This document shows, in pieces, positions 33,604 to 42,985 of a stretch of 64,000 nucleotides of DNA. The stretch comes from Lachnoclostridium phytofermentans ISDg (GTDB lineage: Bacteria; Bacillota; Clostridia; Lachnospirales; Lachnospiraceae). The DNA is taken from assembly GCF_000018685.1 (NCBI RefSeq), contig NC_010001.1:698001-762000 (forward strand), given 5' to 3'. The position numbers and the translations under genes were made by a program. Within the stretch, counting starts at the first letter, position 1; every line of letters starts with the position of its first letter. The notes under the pieces were generated by a model. The model was not told where the DNA came from, did no database searches, and saw nothing but the letters and a program-made list of their open reading frames with translations.

Positions 33604-34623
33604 TCAGGTTGAACTTCTTTCAACGAAAGTAGTAGGTAGAATGATTTTCTGTGGCAGTGTTTCATAACCTTGAATTCTTGCAAGTAACAGATTGGTTGCA
33701 ACCCTACCAATTTCTTCTTTTGGAACGTGGTAGGTGGTAAGTGGAGGATTTGAGTACTGAGACATTTCAATATCTGACATTCCAATGACTGCAACTCTCT
33801 TAGGTACGGAGATACCATTGGTATAAAAACTCTTCATTGCAGCCATAGCCATCAAATCGCTGGCTGCAAAAAAAGCAGTAGGATAGTGATTACTTTTACA
33901 TAAGGCATCTACTTTTGCTACACATTCATCTTCGTTCCAGCCACAATCTATGATCCATTTTTTCTGAATCGGTAAGCCTGCTTTATGCATTGCTATGACA
34001 TAACCTTGATAACGTTTACTGTCTTTGATATCTTGGGACTCTCCACTTCCACCGATAAATCCAATTTCTTTATGCCCTTTTTCAATGAGATGCTGTGTCG
34101 CAAGGATACCATTTTCTAAATGATCATAACCAACATCATCAATATCATCACGTAAAGTATCAATACCCACGACATGAGGCACACGTTTTTTAATGTAGTG
34201 ATAGATGTCTTCGTTTAATGGCTCCATCAAAATTAACCCATCCAAAGAATCACTAAAGGTTGAAGCTAAATGGCTTTTGTCCTGAAGAATTGGCGCTGAC
34301 TTGATAAAGGACAGTTCAATTCCAACTTCTCTTAATTGTGTTTCTACTCCGGCAAGGATTGACATATAGTAAGGATCGTTATAGCCCTTCTTCGTTACTC
34401 TTAAAATACAACCTATTTTTGCGTCTTTACAAATGTTTGAATTCGTAACTGTCATTTTTTTTCGCGGGGTCGTAATAGGGATGTAATTTAATTGAGTTAC
34501 TGCATCAAGTACACGATTCTTGGTTTCTTCGGTCATCTTATATTTAGTATCATTATTTAAAACGCGAGAAACAGTAGCGATAGAGACATTCGCTAATTTT
34601 GCAACTTCTCGTATGGTACTCAT
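33604..34623 (-). CDS. LacI/GalR-family transcriptional regulator
   Basis: 339 residues. N-terminal HTH TIREVAKLANVSIATVSRVLNN with the hinge about 45-60, then a periplasmic-binding-type effector domain (IGCILRVTKKGYNDPYYMSILAGVE ... GLILMEPLNED ... IGFIGGSGESQD ... AFFAASDLMAMAAMKSF). It is divergent from the nucleotidyltransferase-kinase-galE operon and the most likely regulator of it; GTTACGT-type sites around 34686 and 35177-35224 are candidate operators. Ligand inferred to be a galactose/HexNAc compound from context only. Confidence 0.9.
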   Translation of the reverse strand: MSTIREVAKLANVSIATVSRVLNNDTKYKMTEETKNRVLDAVTQLNYIPITTPRKKMTVTNSNICKDAKIGCILRVTKKGYNDPYYMSILAGVETQLREVGIELSFIKSAPILQDKSHLASTFSDSLDGLILMEPLNEDIYHYIKKRVPHVVGIDTLRDDIDDVGYDHLENGILATQHLIEKGHKEIGFIGGSGESQDIKDSKRYQGYVIAMHKAGLPIQKKWIIDCGWNEDECVAKVDALCKSNHYPTAFFAASDLMAMAAMKSFYTNGISVPKRVAVIGMSDIEMSQYSNPPLTTYHVPKEEIGRVATNLLLARIQGYETLPQKIILPTTFVERSST

Positions 34624-34733
34624 AGGTAGAATCCCCTTTCTGTTTAGAGTAATGATAGGATAATATTTGTTTGTTTAGTTATTTGTTACGTTATATTTAC
34701 TTTACCTCATTTTTGTTTTATTGTCAATGTTTC

Positions 34734-35015
34734 AGTGGAAAAAACAAGGTTTTATGATATAGAAGTAAATCAATCAGCGGAAAAACAAGATTCTATGATA
34801 TAGAAGTAAATCAATCAGCGGAAAAACAAGATTCTATAATGCAGAAGTAAATCATTTAGTAGAAAACAAGATTCTATGATGTGGAAGTAAATCATTCAGC
34901 AGAAAACAAGATTCTATGATGTAGAAGTAAATCACTCAGCAGAAAAAAATTCTATGATATAGAAGTAATCATTCAACGGAAAAACAAGATTTTATTATTT
35001 AGATGTAAATCATTC
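34734..35015. repeat. Seven tandem repeats of 37-42 bp between the lacI gene and its divergent operon
   Basis: Units start AGCGGAAAAACAAGATTCTA and end GAAGTAAATCAATC or close variants: 34734-34775, 34776-34816, 34817-34857, 34858-34897, 34898-34937, 34938-34974, 34975-35015. No spacers. The array sits upstream of the operon promoter at 35146 and of the regulator start. Confidence 0.9.
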
Positions 35016-35145
35016 AAAATTATATATATTTTGTAGCATTTTAATGAGGAAAATAAAACAAAAAATAAATCGAGAAATAAACCCAGAGATAAAAATGAGA
35101 TTAAAATCAGAAACTAGAATAAAACAAAAAAATGATTATTCTCTG

Positions 35146-35174
35146 TTTACAAATGGTTTAACACGTGCTAATAT
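35146..35174 (+). promoter_or_regulatory. Promoter for the kinase-galE operon
   Basis: TTTACA (35146-35151), 17-nt spacer, TAATAT (35169-35174). Confidence 0.65.
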
Positions 35175-35176
35175 AA

Positions 35177-35224
35177 ACGTAACAAAACGTTATGAAACAA
35201 ACTATGTTACGTAATGTTACGTAA
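35177..35224. promoter_or_regulatory. Candidate LacI-family operators just downstream of the promoter
   Basis: AACGTAACAAAACGTT (35177-35192) is an inverted repeat, and TTACGTAA occurs twice (35207-35214, 35217-35224). The related GTTACGTT lies at 34685-34692 just upstream of the regulator gene. The position after the -10 box suits repression. Assignment to the adjacent regulator is an inference. Confidence 0.45.
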
Positions 35225-35281
35225 ACTAAATCAAAAACTCAAAAAAAACGAATAAAACATACAATGAAAGGACGTATTATC

Positions 35282-36193
35282 ATGGAAAAGCCAGTATTAG
35301 TAATTATGGCTGCTGGAATGGGAAGCAGATATGGTGGATTAAAGCAAATTGATTCAGTGGATGAGCAGGGACATATTATTATAGATTTCTCAATTTTTGA
35401 TGCAATCAAAGCAGGATTTAAGAAAGTTATCTTTATTATTAAGAAAGAAATAGAAGAAGACTTTAAAGAAGTGATTGGAAATCGCATTGAAAAGATTGTA
35501 GAAGTTGAATATGTTTATCAAGAAATCGCCAAAGTACCAGAGAACTTTACTGTCCCAGAAAGTAGAGTAAAACCATGGGGAACTGGTCATGCAATCTTAT
35601 GTTGCATGGATAAGATTCAAGGACCATTTGCAGTAATTAACGCAGATGATTTTTATGGTAGAGAAGCTTTTGTAAAAATTTATGATTTCCTAAGTTCTAT
35701 AGAACAAATTAATCTTTATTCTATGGTGGGATATCAATTAAAAAATACATTGACAGAACATGGCTCTGTTGCAAGAGGGGTATGTAATGTGAATGAGGAA
35801 GGTTTCTTAACTAAGATTACGGAGAGAACAAAGATTGAAAAATTCCCTGACGGTGCTAAGTATTATGAGAGTGAAACAGATACTTGGGAAGAAATATCAT
35901 TTGACAGTACGGTCTCTATGAATCTATGGGGATTTCAAGCAAATATTATGGCGGAACTAAAAGAAGAGTTTGATACTTTCTTGAAGACAGAGGTTGCTAA
36001 TAACCCAGAGAAAAGTGAGTTTTTCTTACCAACCGTTGTTCAGCATATGATTGAAAGTCAGAAGGTGCAGGTAAAGGTATTACATTCTAAGGATCAATGG
36101 TTTGGTGTTACGTATAAAGAAGATAAAGAAGTCGTACTAAAAGAGATAGCAAAGTTAAAAGAACAAGGAATTTACCCGGAAAATCTATGGTAA
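35282..36193 (+). CDS. Sugar-phosphate nucleotidyltransferase (UTP-dependent, likely HexNAc-1-P or Gal-1-P)
   Basis: 303 residues from the ATG at 35282, with AAAGGA about 10 nt upstream. LVIMAAGMGSRYGGLKQID is the nucleotide-binding loop of the NTP_transferase family, FAVINADDFYG is the metal/substrate segment and VKPWGTGHAILCC lies between. Located with a sugar 1-kinase and galE in a galacto-N-biose locus, it probably makes UDP-GalNAc/GlcNAc or UDP-Gal, replacing the GalT-type enzyme of the bifidobacterial lnp operon. The exact substrate is not visible. Confidence 0.8.
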   Translation: MEKPVLVIMAAGMGSRYGGLKQIDSVDEQGHIIIDFSIFDAIKAGFKKVIFIIKKEIEEDFKEVIGNRIEKIVEVEYVYQEIAKVPENFTVPESRVKPWGTGHAILCCMDKIQGPFAVINADDFYGREAFVKIYDFLSSIEQINLYSMVGYQLKNTLTEHGSVARGVCNVNEEGFLTKITERTKIEKFPDGAKYYESETDTWEEISFDSTVSMNLWGFQANIMAELKEEFDTFLKTEVANNPEKSEFFLPTVVQHMIESQKVQVKVLHSKDQWFGVTYKEDKEVVLKEIAKLKEQGIYPENLW

Positions 36194-36223
36194 GGATTGT
36201 AAAATCGTAGTGGAGGTGCTATT

Positions 36224-37336
36224 ATGGCAAGAGAAATAAAAAATGAGTTAATAGAAAATGCGATTGCTCAGTTTCAAGTAGAAGGAACAGTTGAGAGTTA
36301 TGAGAGATACGGAAATGGCCATATTAACGATACATTTGTTGTAGCTTATGAAAAGGATGGAAAGATAAAAAGATTCATATTACAGCGTATCAATCATAGT
36401 ATCTTTAAAGAGCCGGAGAAATTAATGTTTAATATTGCTCAGGTAACTTCATTTTTAAAAGATGAGGTAAGAAAACTTGGTGGGGATGAATTACGAGAAG
36501 TATTGACGATAATCAATACGAAGAATGGTAAACCCTTCTATTTAGATACCGAAGGCTCTTACTGGAGAATGTATCTTTTTATAGAAGATGCTACCTCCTT
36601 TGAACAAGTTAGTAAACCAGAGGACTTTTATCAAAGTGCAGTTGCATTCGGAAGATTTCAGAAACTATTATCCGCCTTTGATGCAACCAGCTTATATGAG
36701 GTAATACCAAACTTTCATAATACACCTTTACGTTATGAAGCATTTTTAAAAGCTGTGAATGAAGATAAATGCAACCGCGCTAAAGATGTAAAGGAAGAAA
36801 TTGAGTTTTTTATCAAGAGAAAAGAAGATATGGAGTACTGTAAAAAATGCTTAGATGAAGGAAAACTTCCACTCCGTGTTACACACAATGATACAAAACT
36901 TAATAATGTAATGATAGATAATAAGTCAGGGAATGGTTTATGTGTCATTGACTTAGACACTGTAATGCCAGGTTTATCTATCTTTGATTTTGGTGATTCT
37001 ATCCGTTTTGGTGCAAACACTGCAACAGAGGATGAAAAGGATTTATCGAAAGTGAGTTTGGATTTAGATTTATTTGAACTATATGTAAAGGGTTATTTGA
37101 CAGGTTGTGAAGGCAGTCTGACTGATACCGAAATCTCTATGCTACCTCATGGAGCAAAAACGATGACATTAGAGTGCGGAATGCGTTTCCTAATGGATTA
37201 TTTAGAAGGAGATGTTTACTTTAGAATTCATCGAGAGGAACATAACCTTGACCGTTGCCATACACAAATGGCACTTGTTCTAGATATGGAACGTAAATGG
37301 GATGATATGAAAGAAAAAGTTTCTAAGTATCGTTAA
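36224..37336 (+). CDS. nahK: N-acetylhexosamine 1-kinase-like phosphotransferase (NahK family)
   Basis: 370 residues. An aminoglycoside-phosphotransferase fold: YGNGHINDTFVV (P-loop region), FILQRINHSIFK (nucleotide Lys), the Brenner-type catalytic loop VTHNDTKLNNVMID and metal Asp in CVIDLDTVMPGLSIFDFGDSIR. Length and motifs match NahK, which phosphorylates GlcNAc/GalNAc at C1. It follows the nucleotidyltransferase by 30 nt and precedes galE by 12 nt, so the three form one operon for HexNAc use after phosphorolysis. Confidence 0.85.
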   Translation: MAREIKNELIENAIAQFQVEGTVESYERYGNGHINDTFVVAYEKDGKIKRFILQRINHSIFKEPEKLMFNIAQVTSFLKDEVRKLGGDELREVLTIINTKNGKPFYLDTEGSYWRMYLFIEDATSFEQVSKPEDFYQSAVAFGRFQKLLSAFDATSLYEVIPNFHNTPLRYEAFLKAVNEDKCNRAKDVKEEIEFFIKRKEDMEYCKKCLDEGKLPLRVTHNDTKLNNVMIDNKSGNGLCVIDLDTVMPGLSIFDFGDSIRFGANTATEDEKDLSKVSLDLDLFELYVKGYLTGCEGSLTDTEISMLPHGAKTMTLECGMRFLMDYLEGDVYFRIHREEHNLDRCHTQMALVLDMERKWDDMKEKVSKYR

Positions 37337-37348
37337 GGAGGAAAAGAG

Positions 37349-38362
37349 ATGTCAATTTTAGTTACCGGTGGGGCTGGATATATAGGAAGCCACACATGTC
37401 TTGAATTGCTAAGAAAAGGATATGATGTTGTTGTTGTCGATAATTTAAGCAATTCTTCGAAAGAATCTTTAGAGAGAGTAAAAAAGTTAGCGAACAAGGA
37501 TTTAACATTCTATGAATTTAACGTAGAAGATAAAGAGAAGTTAACCGAAGTATTTGAAAAAGAAAATATTGAGTCGGTAATCCATTTTGCTGGATTAAAA
37601 GCTGTTGGAGAGTCTGTACAAAAACCACTTGCTTATTACTATAATAACTTAGTTTCTACCTTAGTACTTTGCGAAGTTATGTCAAAGTTTCAGGTAAAGA
37701 AATTAGTATTCAGTTCTTCTGCAACAGTATACGGGAATCCACATACCGTACCAATAAAGGAGGATTTTCCACTTTCTGTTACGAATCCATATGGTAGGAC
37801 GAAATTAATGCAGGAAGAGATGTTAAGAGATTTAGTAGTTGCTGATAGCGAATGGAAGATTATCTTATTACGTTACTTTAATCCAATTGGTGCAGATGAA
37901 AGTGGTATGATTGGAGAGGACCCACTTGGTATTCCAAATAATTTAGTACCATACATTACACAGGTAGCAGTTGGAAAACTAAAAGAACTTCAAGTATTCG
38001 GTGATGATTATGATACGCCAGATGGTAGCGGAGTTAGAGACTACATCCATGTGACAGACCTTGCAATTGGTCATGTGAAGTCAATTGAGAAACTTGAGCA
38101 AATAGAAGGTGTAAAGACCTATAACTTAGGGACTGGAAAGGGCTATAGCGTTCTTGAGATGGTTACCGCTTTTTCTGAGGTTTGTAAAAAAACAATCCCT
38201 TATGTTGTGAAAGCTAGAAGACCAGGAGATATTGCAACTTGTTATGCAGATCCTAAGTTAGCGAAAGAAGAACTTGGATTTACAGCAGTCAGAGAGCTTA
38301 AAAAGATGTGTGAAGATGCATATCGTTGGCAGTGCAACTATCCTAATGGTTATCGTGATTAA
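37349..38362 (+). CDS. galE: UDP-glucose 4-epimerase
   Basis: 337 residues. NAD-binding GGAGYIGSHTCLELL, the catalytic Ser and Tyr-x3-Lys in SSSATVYGNP and NPYGRTKLM, then RYFNPIGADESGMIGEDP and GTGKGYSVLEM. It interconverts UDP-Gal/UDP-Glc and often UDP-GalNAc/UDP-GlcNAc. GGAGG lies 7 nt before the ATG. Last gene of its operon, before a strong terminator. Confidence 0.95.
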   Translation: MSILVTGGAGYIGSHTCLELLRKGYDVVVVDNLSNSSKESLERVKKLANKDLTFYEFNVEDKEKLTEVFEKENIESVIHFAGLKAVGESVQKPLAYYYNNLVSTLVLCEVMSKFQVKKLVFSSSATVYGNPHTVPIKEDFPLSVTNPYGRTKLMQEEMLRDLVVADSEWKIILLRYFNPIGADESGMIGEDPLGIPNNLVPYITQVAVGKLKELQVFGDDYDTPDGSGVRDYIHVTDLAIGHVKSIEKLEQIEGVKTYNLGTGKGYSVLEMVTAFSEVCKKTIPYVVKARRPGDIATCYADPKLAKEELGFTAVRELKKMCEDAYRWQCNYPNGYRD

Positions 38363-38404
38363 ATTATATTAAAAATGAGACTTAAAATGGATTTGTTATA
38401 ATAA

Positions 38405-38490
38405 GATGGACCCTGTAAAATAGACAGTTAGAAAAAAGAGCTTATACACTCTATTTTCTACTGACTCTGTTTACAGGGTCCATTTTATTT
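38405..38490. terminator. Bidirectional terminator between galE and the AraC-family gene
   Basis: ATGGACCCTGTAAA (38406-38419) pairs with TTTACAGGGTCCAT (38470-38483); inner arms AGAAAA/TTTTCT extend it; T/A tracts on both sides. Confidence 0.8.
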
Positions 38491-38500
38491 CATCAATGAG

Positions 38501-39403
38501 CTACGACGATGGTACTTTATACATTTTTTTATATTCCTGGGGTGTTATATTAGTCATTCGTTTGAATGCTTGAGAAAAGTAGCTAGGGGATGAAAACCCC
38601 ACAATCTGTGAGATTGAGGATAAGGAATGATTCGTACTTACAAGAAGATGCATACTTTCCTCTATTCGCCTCTTAATCAAATAATTAATAGGAGAAGTTC
38701 CGAACTGCTTTTTAAAGTTATGAACAAAGTAATACTTATTAAGATGCACGAGGGAACTTAAGGTTTCAATTGTAATGTTTTCTTGATAATTCTCTTCAAT
38801 ATATTTTTTGGCAATATTGCATTCTCTTGTTAGTTTCGGTCCGCTGACTATAGAAATCTTAAAAGCATCATTGCGAAGAATCATCGTAAAGATGATATTT
38901 AATAAGTTCTGACACACAAAGTTACGGTATGGCTGTTCACTTTTCATTTCATGTGCGAGTGAATTAAAGTAAAGATGCAAATCCGATTTATGTGCAGAGC
39001 TGTTTAAGAGGATATATCCTTGGTCTTCTGCTTGAAATTTAATTCCTTCAATACCTAACACGATATATTCCATTGGCTTTGACGGGTTTGAGATCTCTGT
39101 GTGTACGATTGTAGGGTTTAAAATGATTAAGTCATTGGCCTTTACGTCAAGAATTTCTTTTTCTACAGAGAACTGTCCTGATCCATTGGTGATATAAAAG
39201 AATTCTGCGAAGTTATGGGAATGGGGTAAGCTTTTCCAGTCAGTACCGTATTTAGAAATGGCGACATAAAGGAGAGTAACATGAACTTGATTGCCCTGTT
39301 TGCCATCGGGATTAAAAGTATAGGATAGCGTAGAATCCTCTTTATGAATCATAGACGCTTCAGATTCGTTATCTATTTTAAAATTATAACGACTGTTACT
39401 CAT
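38501..39403 (-). CDS. AraC-family transcriptional regulator with cupin sensor
   Basis: 300 residues from the ATG at 39403, GGAGGA upstream. The N-terminal half is a cupin-type ligand domain (LPHSHNFAEFFYITNGSGQFSV ... LIILNPTIVHTE). The C-terminal about 100 residues are two HTH motifs (ITIETLSSLVHLNKYYFVHNFKKQFGTSPINYLIKRR and ISQIVGFSSPSYFSQAFKRMTNITPQEYKK). Divergent from the importer gene at 39574 with 170 nt between, so it probably activates the importer-phosphorylase operon. Confidence 0.9.
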   Translation of the reverse strand: MSNSRYNFKIDNESEASMIHKEDSTLSYTFNPDGKQGNQVHVTLLYVAISKYGTDWKSLPHSHNFAEFFYITNGSGQFSVEKEILDVKANDLIILNPTIVHTEISNPSKPMEYIVLGIEGIKFQAEDQGYILLNSSAHKSDLHLYFNSLAHEMKSEQPYRNFVCQNLLNIIFTMILRNDAFKISIVSGPKLTRECNIAKKYIEENYQENITIETLSSLVHLNKYYFVHNFKKQFGTSPINYLIKRRIEESMHLLVSTNHSLSSISQIVGFSSPSYFSQAFKRMTNITPQEYKKMYKVPSS

Positions 39404-39515
39404 AATTTTCCTCCTTATGTGAATACTATACAAAAAGATTCTGCAAATTTACTAATTGATTATTTATAATGTATATTATACAGCAATAAATATAAAGAAG
39501 AAAGCAATATTTTTA

Positions 39516-39543
39516 TTGGTTATAATAAAAAATACGGTATACT
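39516..39543 (+). promoter_or_regulatory. Promoter for the GH112 importer operon
   Basis: TTGGTT (39516-39521), 16-nt spacer, TATACT (39538-39543); imperfect -35 fits an activator-dependent promoter. Confidence 0.5.
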
Positions 39544-39573
39544 ACAAATATAGTCATAAAGGAGGATAAATAT

Positions 39574-40956
39574 ATGAAAAAAATAGGTAGTATTTTATTA
39601 GTACTTACATTAATGATTAGTTTACTCGCTGGTTGTGGTAAAAAAGACACAACAGGTGAAGGCACAGCTCCTACCGCAGTGCCTACGAATGAGGCTTCGA
39701 AAGAGAACCCAACAGAGAAACCAAAGCAAGATGTTACAATTAAAGTAGCAGCAATCGAGACAGCTTATGGTCCTGACATGTGGACAAAAGTTTGTGAAGC
39801 ATTTGAAGCAAAGACAGGAATTAAAGTTGAACTTACAACTGACAAGTTGTTAGAGGATGTGATTGGTGCAGGAATGAAGGCTGGTGATTATCCAGATGTT
39901 GTTCATTTAGCAACAGGACGTCCAGCAGCTTTAACAGAGACTTTAATAAAAGAGAATGGCTTAGAAGATCTTACTGATGTTTTAAGCATGACAGTTCCAG
40001 GAGAAGATAAGAAGGTTAGTGATAAAATTGCTGGAGGATTTACAGAATCTTCTTTAACAAACCCTTATAACGATGGAAAAACATACATGGCACCAATGTT
40101 CTATAGCCCATGTGGCTTATTTTACAACAAAGGCTTATTCGCAGAAAAAGGATGGACAGTTCCAACAACTTGGGATGAGATGTGGACATTAGCAGATAAA
40201 GCAAAAGCAGAAGGTATCGCATTATTTGCTTATCCAACCGCAGGTTATTTCGATGCATTCTTCTATGCACTTCTTTATGAAGTAGGCGGTGCAGATTTCT
40301 TCGCAAAAGCAACCACATACACAGAAGGTATTTGGGATACTCCAGAGGCAAACAAGGCATTTGACATTGTTGAGAAATTAGCATCTTATACCGAAAAATC
40401 AGTTCCATCTAACGCAAACAATGATAATTACCTTAAGAATCAGCAGTTAATCTTAGACAATAAGGCACTATTTATGCCAAATGGTACTTGGGTTGTTGGT
40501 GAAATGAAGTATGCTCCTCGTGTAAATGGATTTGAGTGGGGATTCACAGCTCTTCCAGCAATCGCTAAGGGTGAAGATTCTTATTCCTTCACATGGTTTG
40601 AGCAGTTATGGGTTCCGGCAGCTGCGGAGCATAAAGACGCAGCAAAGCAATTTGTAGCATTTATGTATTCTGATGAAGCAGCTAAGATTTTTGCAGAGTC
40701 CGGTGCTGTTCAGCCAATCGTTGGTTTTGCTGACAAATTAGAAGGTGACAACAAGTTGTTCTACAGTATCTACGATAATGGGGCAAAGGCTGCTTTAGGT
40801 GGATTTGCAGCGACAGAACCAGTAGAAGGTGTAAATTTTAGTGATACCGTATTTGGAACAGTAAACTCCTTAGTAAGTGGAGATAAAACAAAAGCTCAGT
40901 GGATTGATTTAATTAAAAAGGATAGTGACTTGCTCCGTGCTGCATTAAAAAAATAA
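39574..40956 (+). CDS. Sugar ABC importer, extracellular solute-binding lipoprotein
   Basis: 460 residues. Lipoprotein signal KIGSILLVLTLMISLLAGCG, a Thr/Pro/Glu linker, then a family 1 solute-binding fold (VTIKVAAIETAYGPDMWTKVCEAFEAKTGIKVEL; YMAPMFYSPCGLFYNKGLFAEKGW). In this locus the ligand is most likely galacto-N-biose or lacto-N-biose. A strong terminator directly follows, so this gene should be expressed above the permeases. GGAGG lies before the ATG. Confidence 0.88.
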   Translation: MKKIGSILLVLTLMISLLAGCGKKDTTGEGTAPTAVPTNEASKENPTEKPKQDVTIKVAAIETAYGPDMWTKVCEAFEAKTGIKVELTTDKLLEDVIGAGMKAGDYPDVVHLATGRPAALTETLIKENGLEDLTDVLSMTVPGEDKKVSDKIAGGFTESSLTNPYNDGKTYMAPMFYSPCGLFYNKGLFAEKGWTVPTTWDEMWTLADKAKAEGIALFAYPTAGYFDAFFYALLYEVGGADFFAKATTYTEGIWDTPEANKAFDIVEKLASYTEKSVPSNANNDNYLKNQQLILDNKALFMPNGTWVVGEMKYAPRVNGFEWGFTALPAIAKGEDSYSFTWFEQLWVPAAAEHKDAAKQFVAFMYSDEAAKIFAESGAVQPIVGFADKLEGDNKLFYSIYDNGAKAALGGFAATEPVEGVNFSDTVFGTVNSLVSGDKTKAQWIDLIKKDSDLLRAALKK

Positions 40957-40993
40957 ATTTAAGCATACTTTGTAACACCAAGTAAGCGAATAC

Positions 40994-41028
40994 AAACGGT
41001 GAGCAGAACTTTTACTCACCGTTTTTTT
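40994..41028 (+). terminator. Intra-operon terminator after the solute-binding gene
   Basis: AAACGGTGAG (40994-41003) pairs with CTCACCGTTT (41015-41024) then T-run. Probably leaky: sets a higher level for the binding protein than for the permeases. Confidence 0.85.
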
Positions 41029-41133
41029 AAAACTGGAGATAAATGTGAAAATTCAAAAGGCGATTTTTACACACTATTGATATGGGAATATCACATCTAC
41101 TTGCAGATGTAATATGCAATAGATGTAATGCAA

Positions 41134-41182
41134 TTTGTGGTTGCAATAAAACCACAAACTTGATAAGCGCAAGATACTGCGC
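41134..41182 (+). promoter_or_regulatory. Two hairpins in front of the first permease gene
   Basis: TTTGTGGTT/AACCACAAA (41134-41158) and GCGCA/TGCGC (41167-41182); the second ends 4-8 nt before the ATGAGG ribosome site. Same plan as before hisS and the GH112 gene. Confidence 0.6.
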
Positions 41183-41198
41183 AGAAATGAGGTGAGAC

Positions 41199-42089
41199 AT
41201 GAAAAATAGAGGGAAATCGTTATTTATATTCTTATGTGTAGCACCGGCAGTAATTCTGTTTACGATCTTTATGATTATACCTACAATTAATATATTTAAA
41301 ATGTCTCTTTACAAATGGGGTGGGTATTCGGCGAATAAAACCTTTGTAGGATTTGATAACTTCAAAAAACTTGCCAGTGATATGAAGTTTTTACAATCCT
41401 TTGAGAATACCGTGTTATTAATTATCATTGTCAGTATTGTAACCATAGCATTTGCTCTTTTATTTGCAGCAATATTAACAAGAGAAAAAATTGTTGGTCA
41501 GAATTTCTTCCGCATTGTGTTTTATATACCAAACATTTTATCTATCGTAATTATCAGTGCAATTTTTAGTGCAATCTTTGATTCGCAGAATGGATTGTTA
41601 AACAGTATTTTAGCCTTATTCCGGGGTAAGGGTAGTGAACCGATTTATTGGTTAGGAAATCAGAAAATCGTTATATTTTCAATAGCGATTGCAATGATAT
41701 GGCAGGCCATTGGTTATTACATGGTTATGTACATGGCTAGTATGGCAAGTGTCCCAGAAAGTGTATACGAAAGCGCTAGCATAGAAGGTGCAAGTCGTAT
41801 TCGTCAGTTCTTTCATTTAACGATTCCGCTCATTTGGACCAACATCAGAACCACGTTAACATTCTTTATCATTAGTAGTATTAATCTTAGCTTCATGCTT
41901 GTAAAAGCGATGACTAGTGGTGGACCAGATGGTAGTACTGAGGTATTTCTAAGCTATATGTATAAGCAAGCTTACACCAATTCTAGTTATGGATATGGTA
42001 TGGCGATTGGTGTTGTTGTATTCTTGTTCTCCTTTACCTTAAGTGGAATAGTGAACTTGATTACCAAGCGCGAACCGCTAGAATTGTAG
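41199..42089 (+). CDS. Sugar ABC importer, permease 1 (MalF-like)
   Basis: 296 residues, six membrane segments. The EAA loop is YESASIEGASRIRQFFHLTIPLIW. Starts LFIFLCVAPAVILFTIF. GAGGTGAGAC precedes the ATG. Couples with the next permease; no ATPase gene is present in the operon, so a shared MsmK-type ATPase elsewhere is presumably used. Confidence 0.92.
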   Translation: MKNRGKSLFIFLCVAPAVILFTIFMIIPTINIFKMSLYKWGGYSANKTFVGFDNFKKLASDMKFLQSFENTVLLIIIVSIVTIAFALLFAAILTREKIVGQNFFRIVFYIPNILSIVIISAIFSAIFDSQNGLLNSILALFRGKGSEPIYWLGNQKIVIFSIAIAMIWQAIGYYMVMYMASMASVPESVYESASIEGASRIRQFFHLTIPLIWTNIRTTLTFFIISSINLSFMLVKAMTSGGPDGSTEVFLSYMYKQAYTNSSYGYGMAIGVVVFLFSFTLSGIVNLITKREPLEL

Positions 42090-42099
42090 GAGGTGACAC

Positions 42100-42978
42100 A
42101 TGAATAAAGAAAAGAACCTTCCATTAAAGAAAATAGTTATTTATCTGGTATTAGGATTATTAGCTATCTCCATTATTGTACCAGTAGGCTGGGTATTTAT
42201 AGCCTCAATTAAAAAGAATAGTGAATTTTACGGCAGTCCTTGGAAACTTCCTGAATCGATTTACTTCCAGAATTTTGTAGAAGCCTGGGGTAGTGCTCAT
42301 ATGGGAGAGTACATGCTAAACAGTGTAATAGTTACAGTAGTTGCACTTTTAGTCCTTCTGGTGGTTTCGCTACCAGCGGCTTATTGCCTAAGCAGATTCA
42401 AATTTAGGCTGCGTAAAATTTTAAATATACTGTTTATGGCAGGACTATTTATTAATGTAAACTACATTGTAGTTCCAATATTTTTGATGTTTATTGATGC
42501 AGATAAAGCATTGAAAGGATGGGGATTCTCTCCGTTTTTCTTAAATAATATCTATGTTTTAGCTATTGTTTATGCTGCAACTGCACTTCCGTTTACCATC
42601 TATTTGTTGTCAGGTTATTTAGTAACGATACCAAAGACATACGAAGAAGCAGCATACATTGATGGAAGCGGTTATTTTAGAACGATGGTTAAAGTTATAT
42701 TACCTATGGCTAGACCAAGTATTATTACTGTAATATTATTTAACTTCTTATCATTTTGGAATGAGTACATCATTGCGATTACCTTGTTGGCTGATCCAAA
42801 GGGGGGAAAGACACTTCCAGTTGGCCTGATGAATCTGATGAAAGCGCAGAATGCTGCAGCGCAATATGGACGTATGTATGCTGGTCTTGTATTAGTTATG
42901 TTACCAACTCTGATTCTTTATATCATGGTACAGAAGAAATTAACACAAGGTATGATGCTTGGCGGATTGAAAGGATAG
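42100..42978 (+). CDS. Sugar ABC importer, permease 2 (MalG-like)
   Basis: 292 residues, six membrane segments. The EAA loop is YEEAAYIDGSGYFRTMVKVILPMARP and the C-terminal end is KKLTQGMMLGGLKG, both typical of MalG-type permeases. GGAGGTGAC precedes the ATG, 10 nt after the first permease. Confidence 0.92.
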   Translation: MNKEKNLPLKKIVIYLVLGLLAISIIVPVGWVFIASIKKNSEFYGSPWKLPESIYFQNFVEAWGSAHMGEYMLNSVIVTVVALLVLLVVSLPAAYCLSRFKFRLRKILNILFMAGLFINVNYIVVPIFLMFIDADKALKGWGFSPFFLNNIYVLAIVYAATALPFTIYLLSGYLVTIPKTYEEAAYIDGSGYFRTMVKVILPMARPSIITVILFNFLSFWNEYIIAITLLADPKGGKTLPVGLMNLMKAQNAAAQYGRMYAGLVLVMLPTLILYIMVQKKLTQGMMLGGLKG

Positions 42979-42985
42979 GTGCTCT

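Noticed and set aside
34734..35015. CRISPR-like periodic array
   Set aside because: Direct tandem units of 37-42 bp without spacers.
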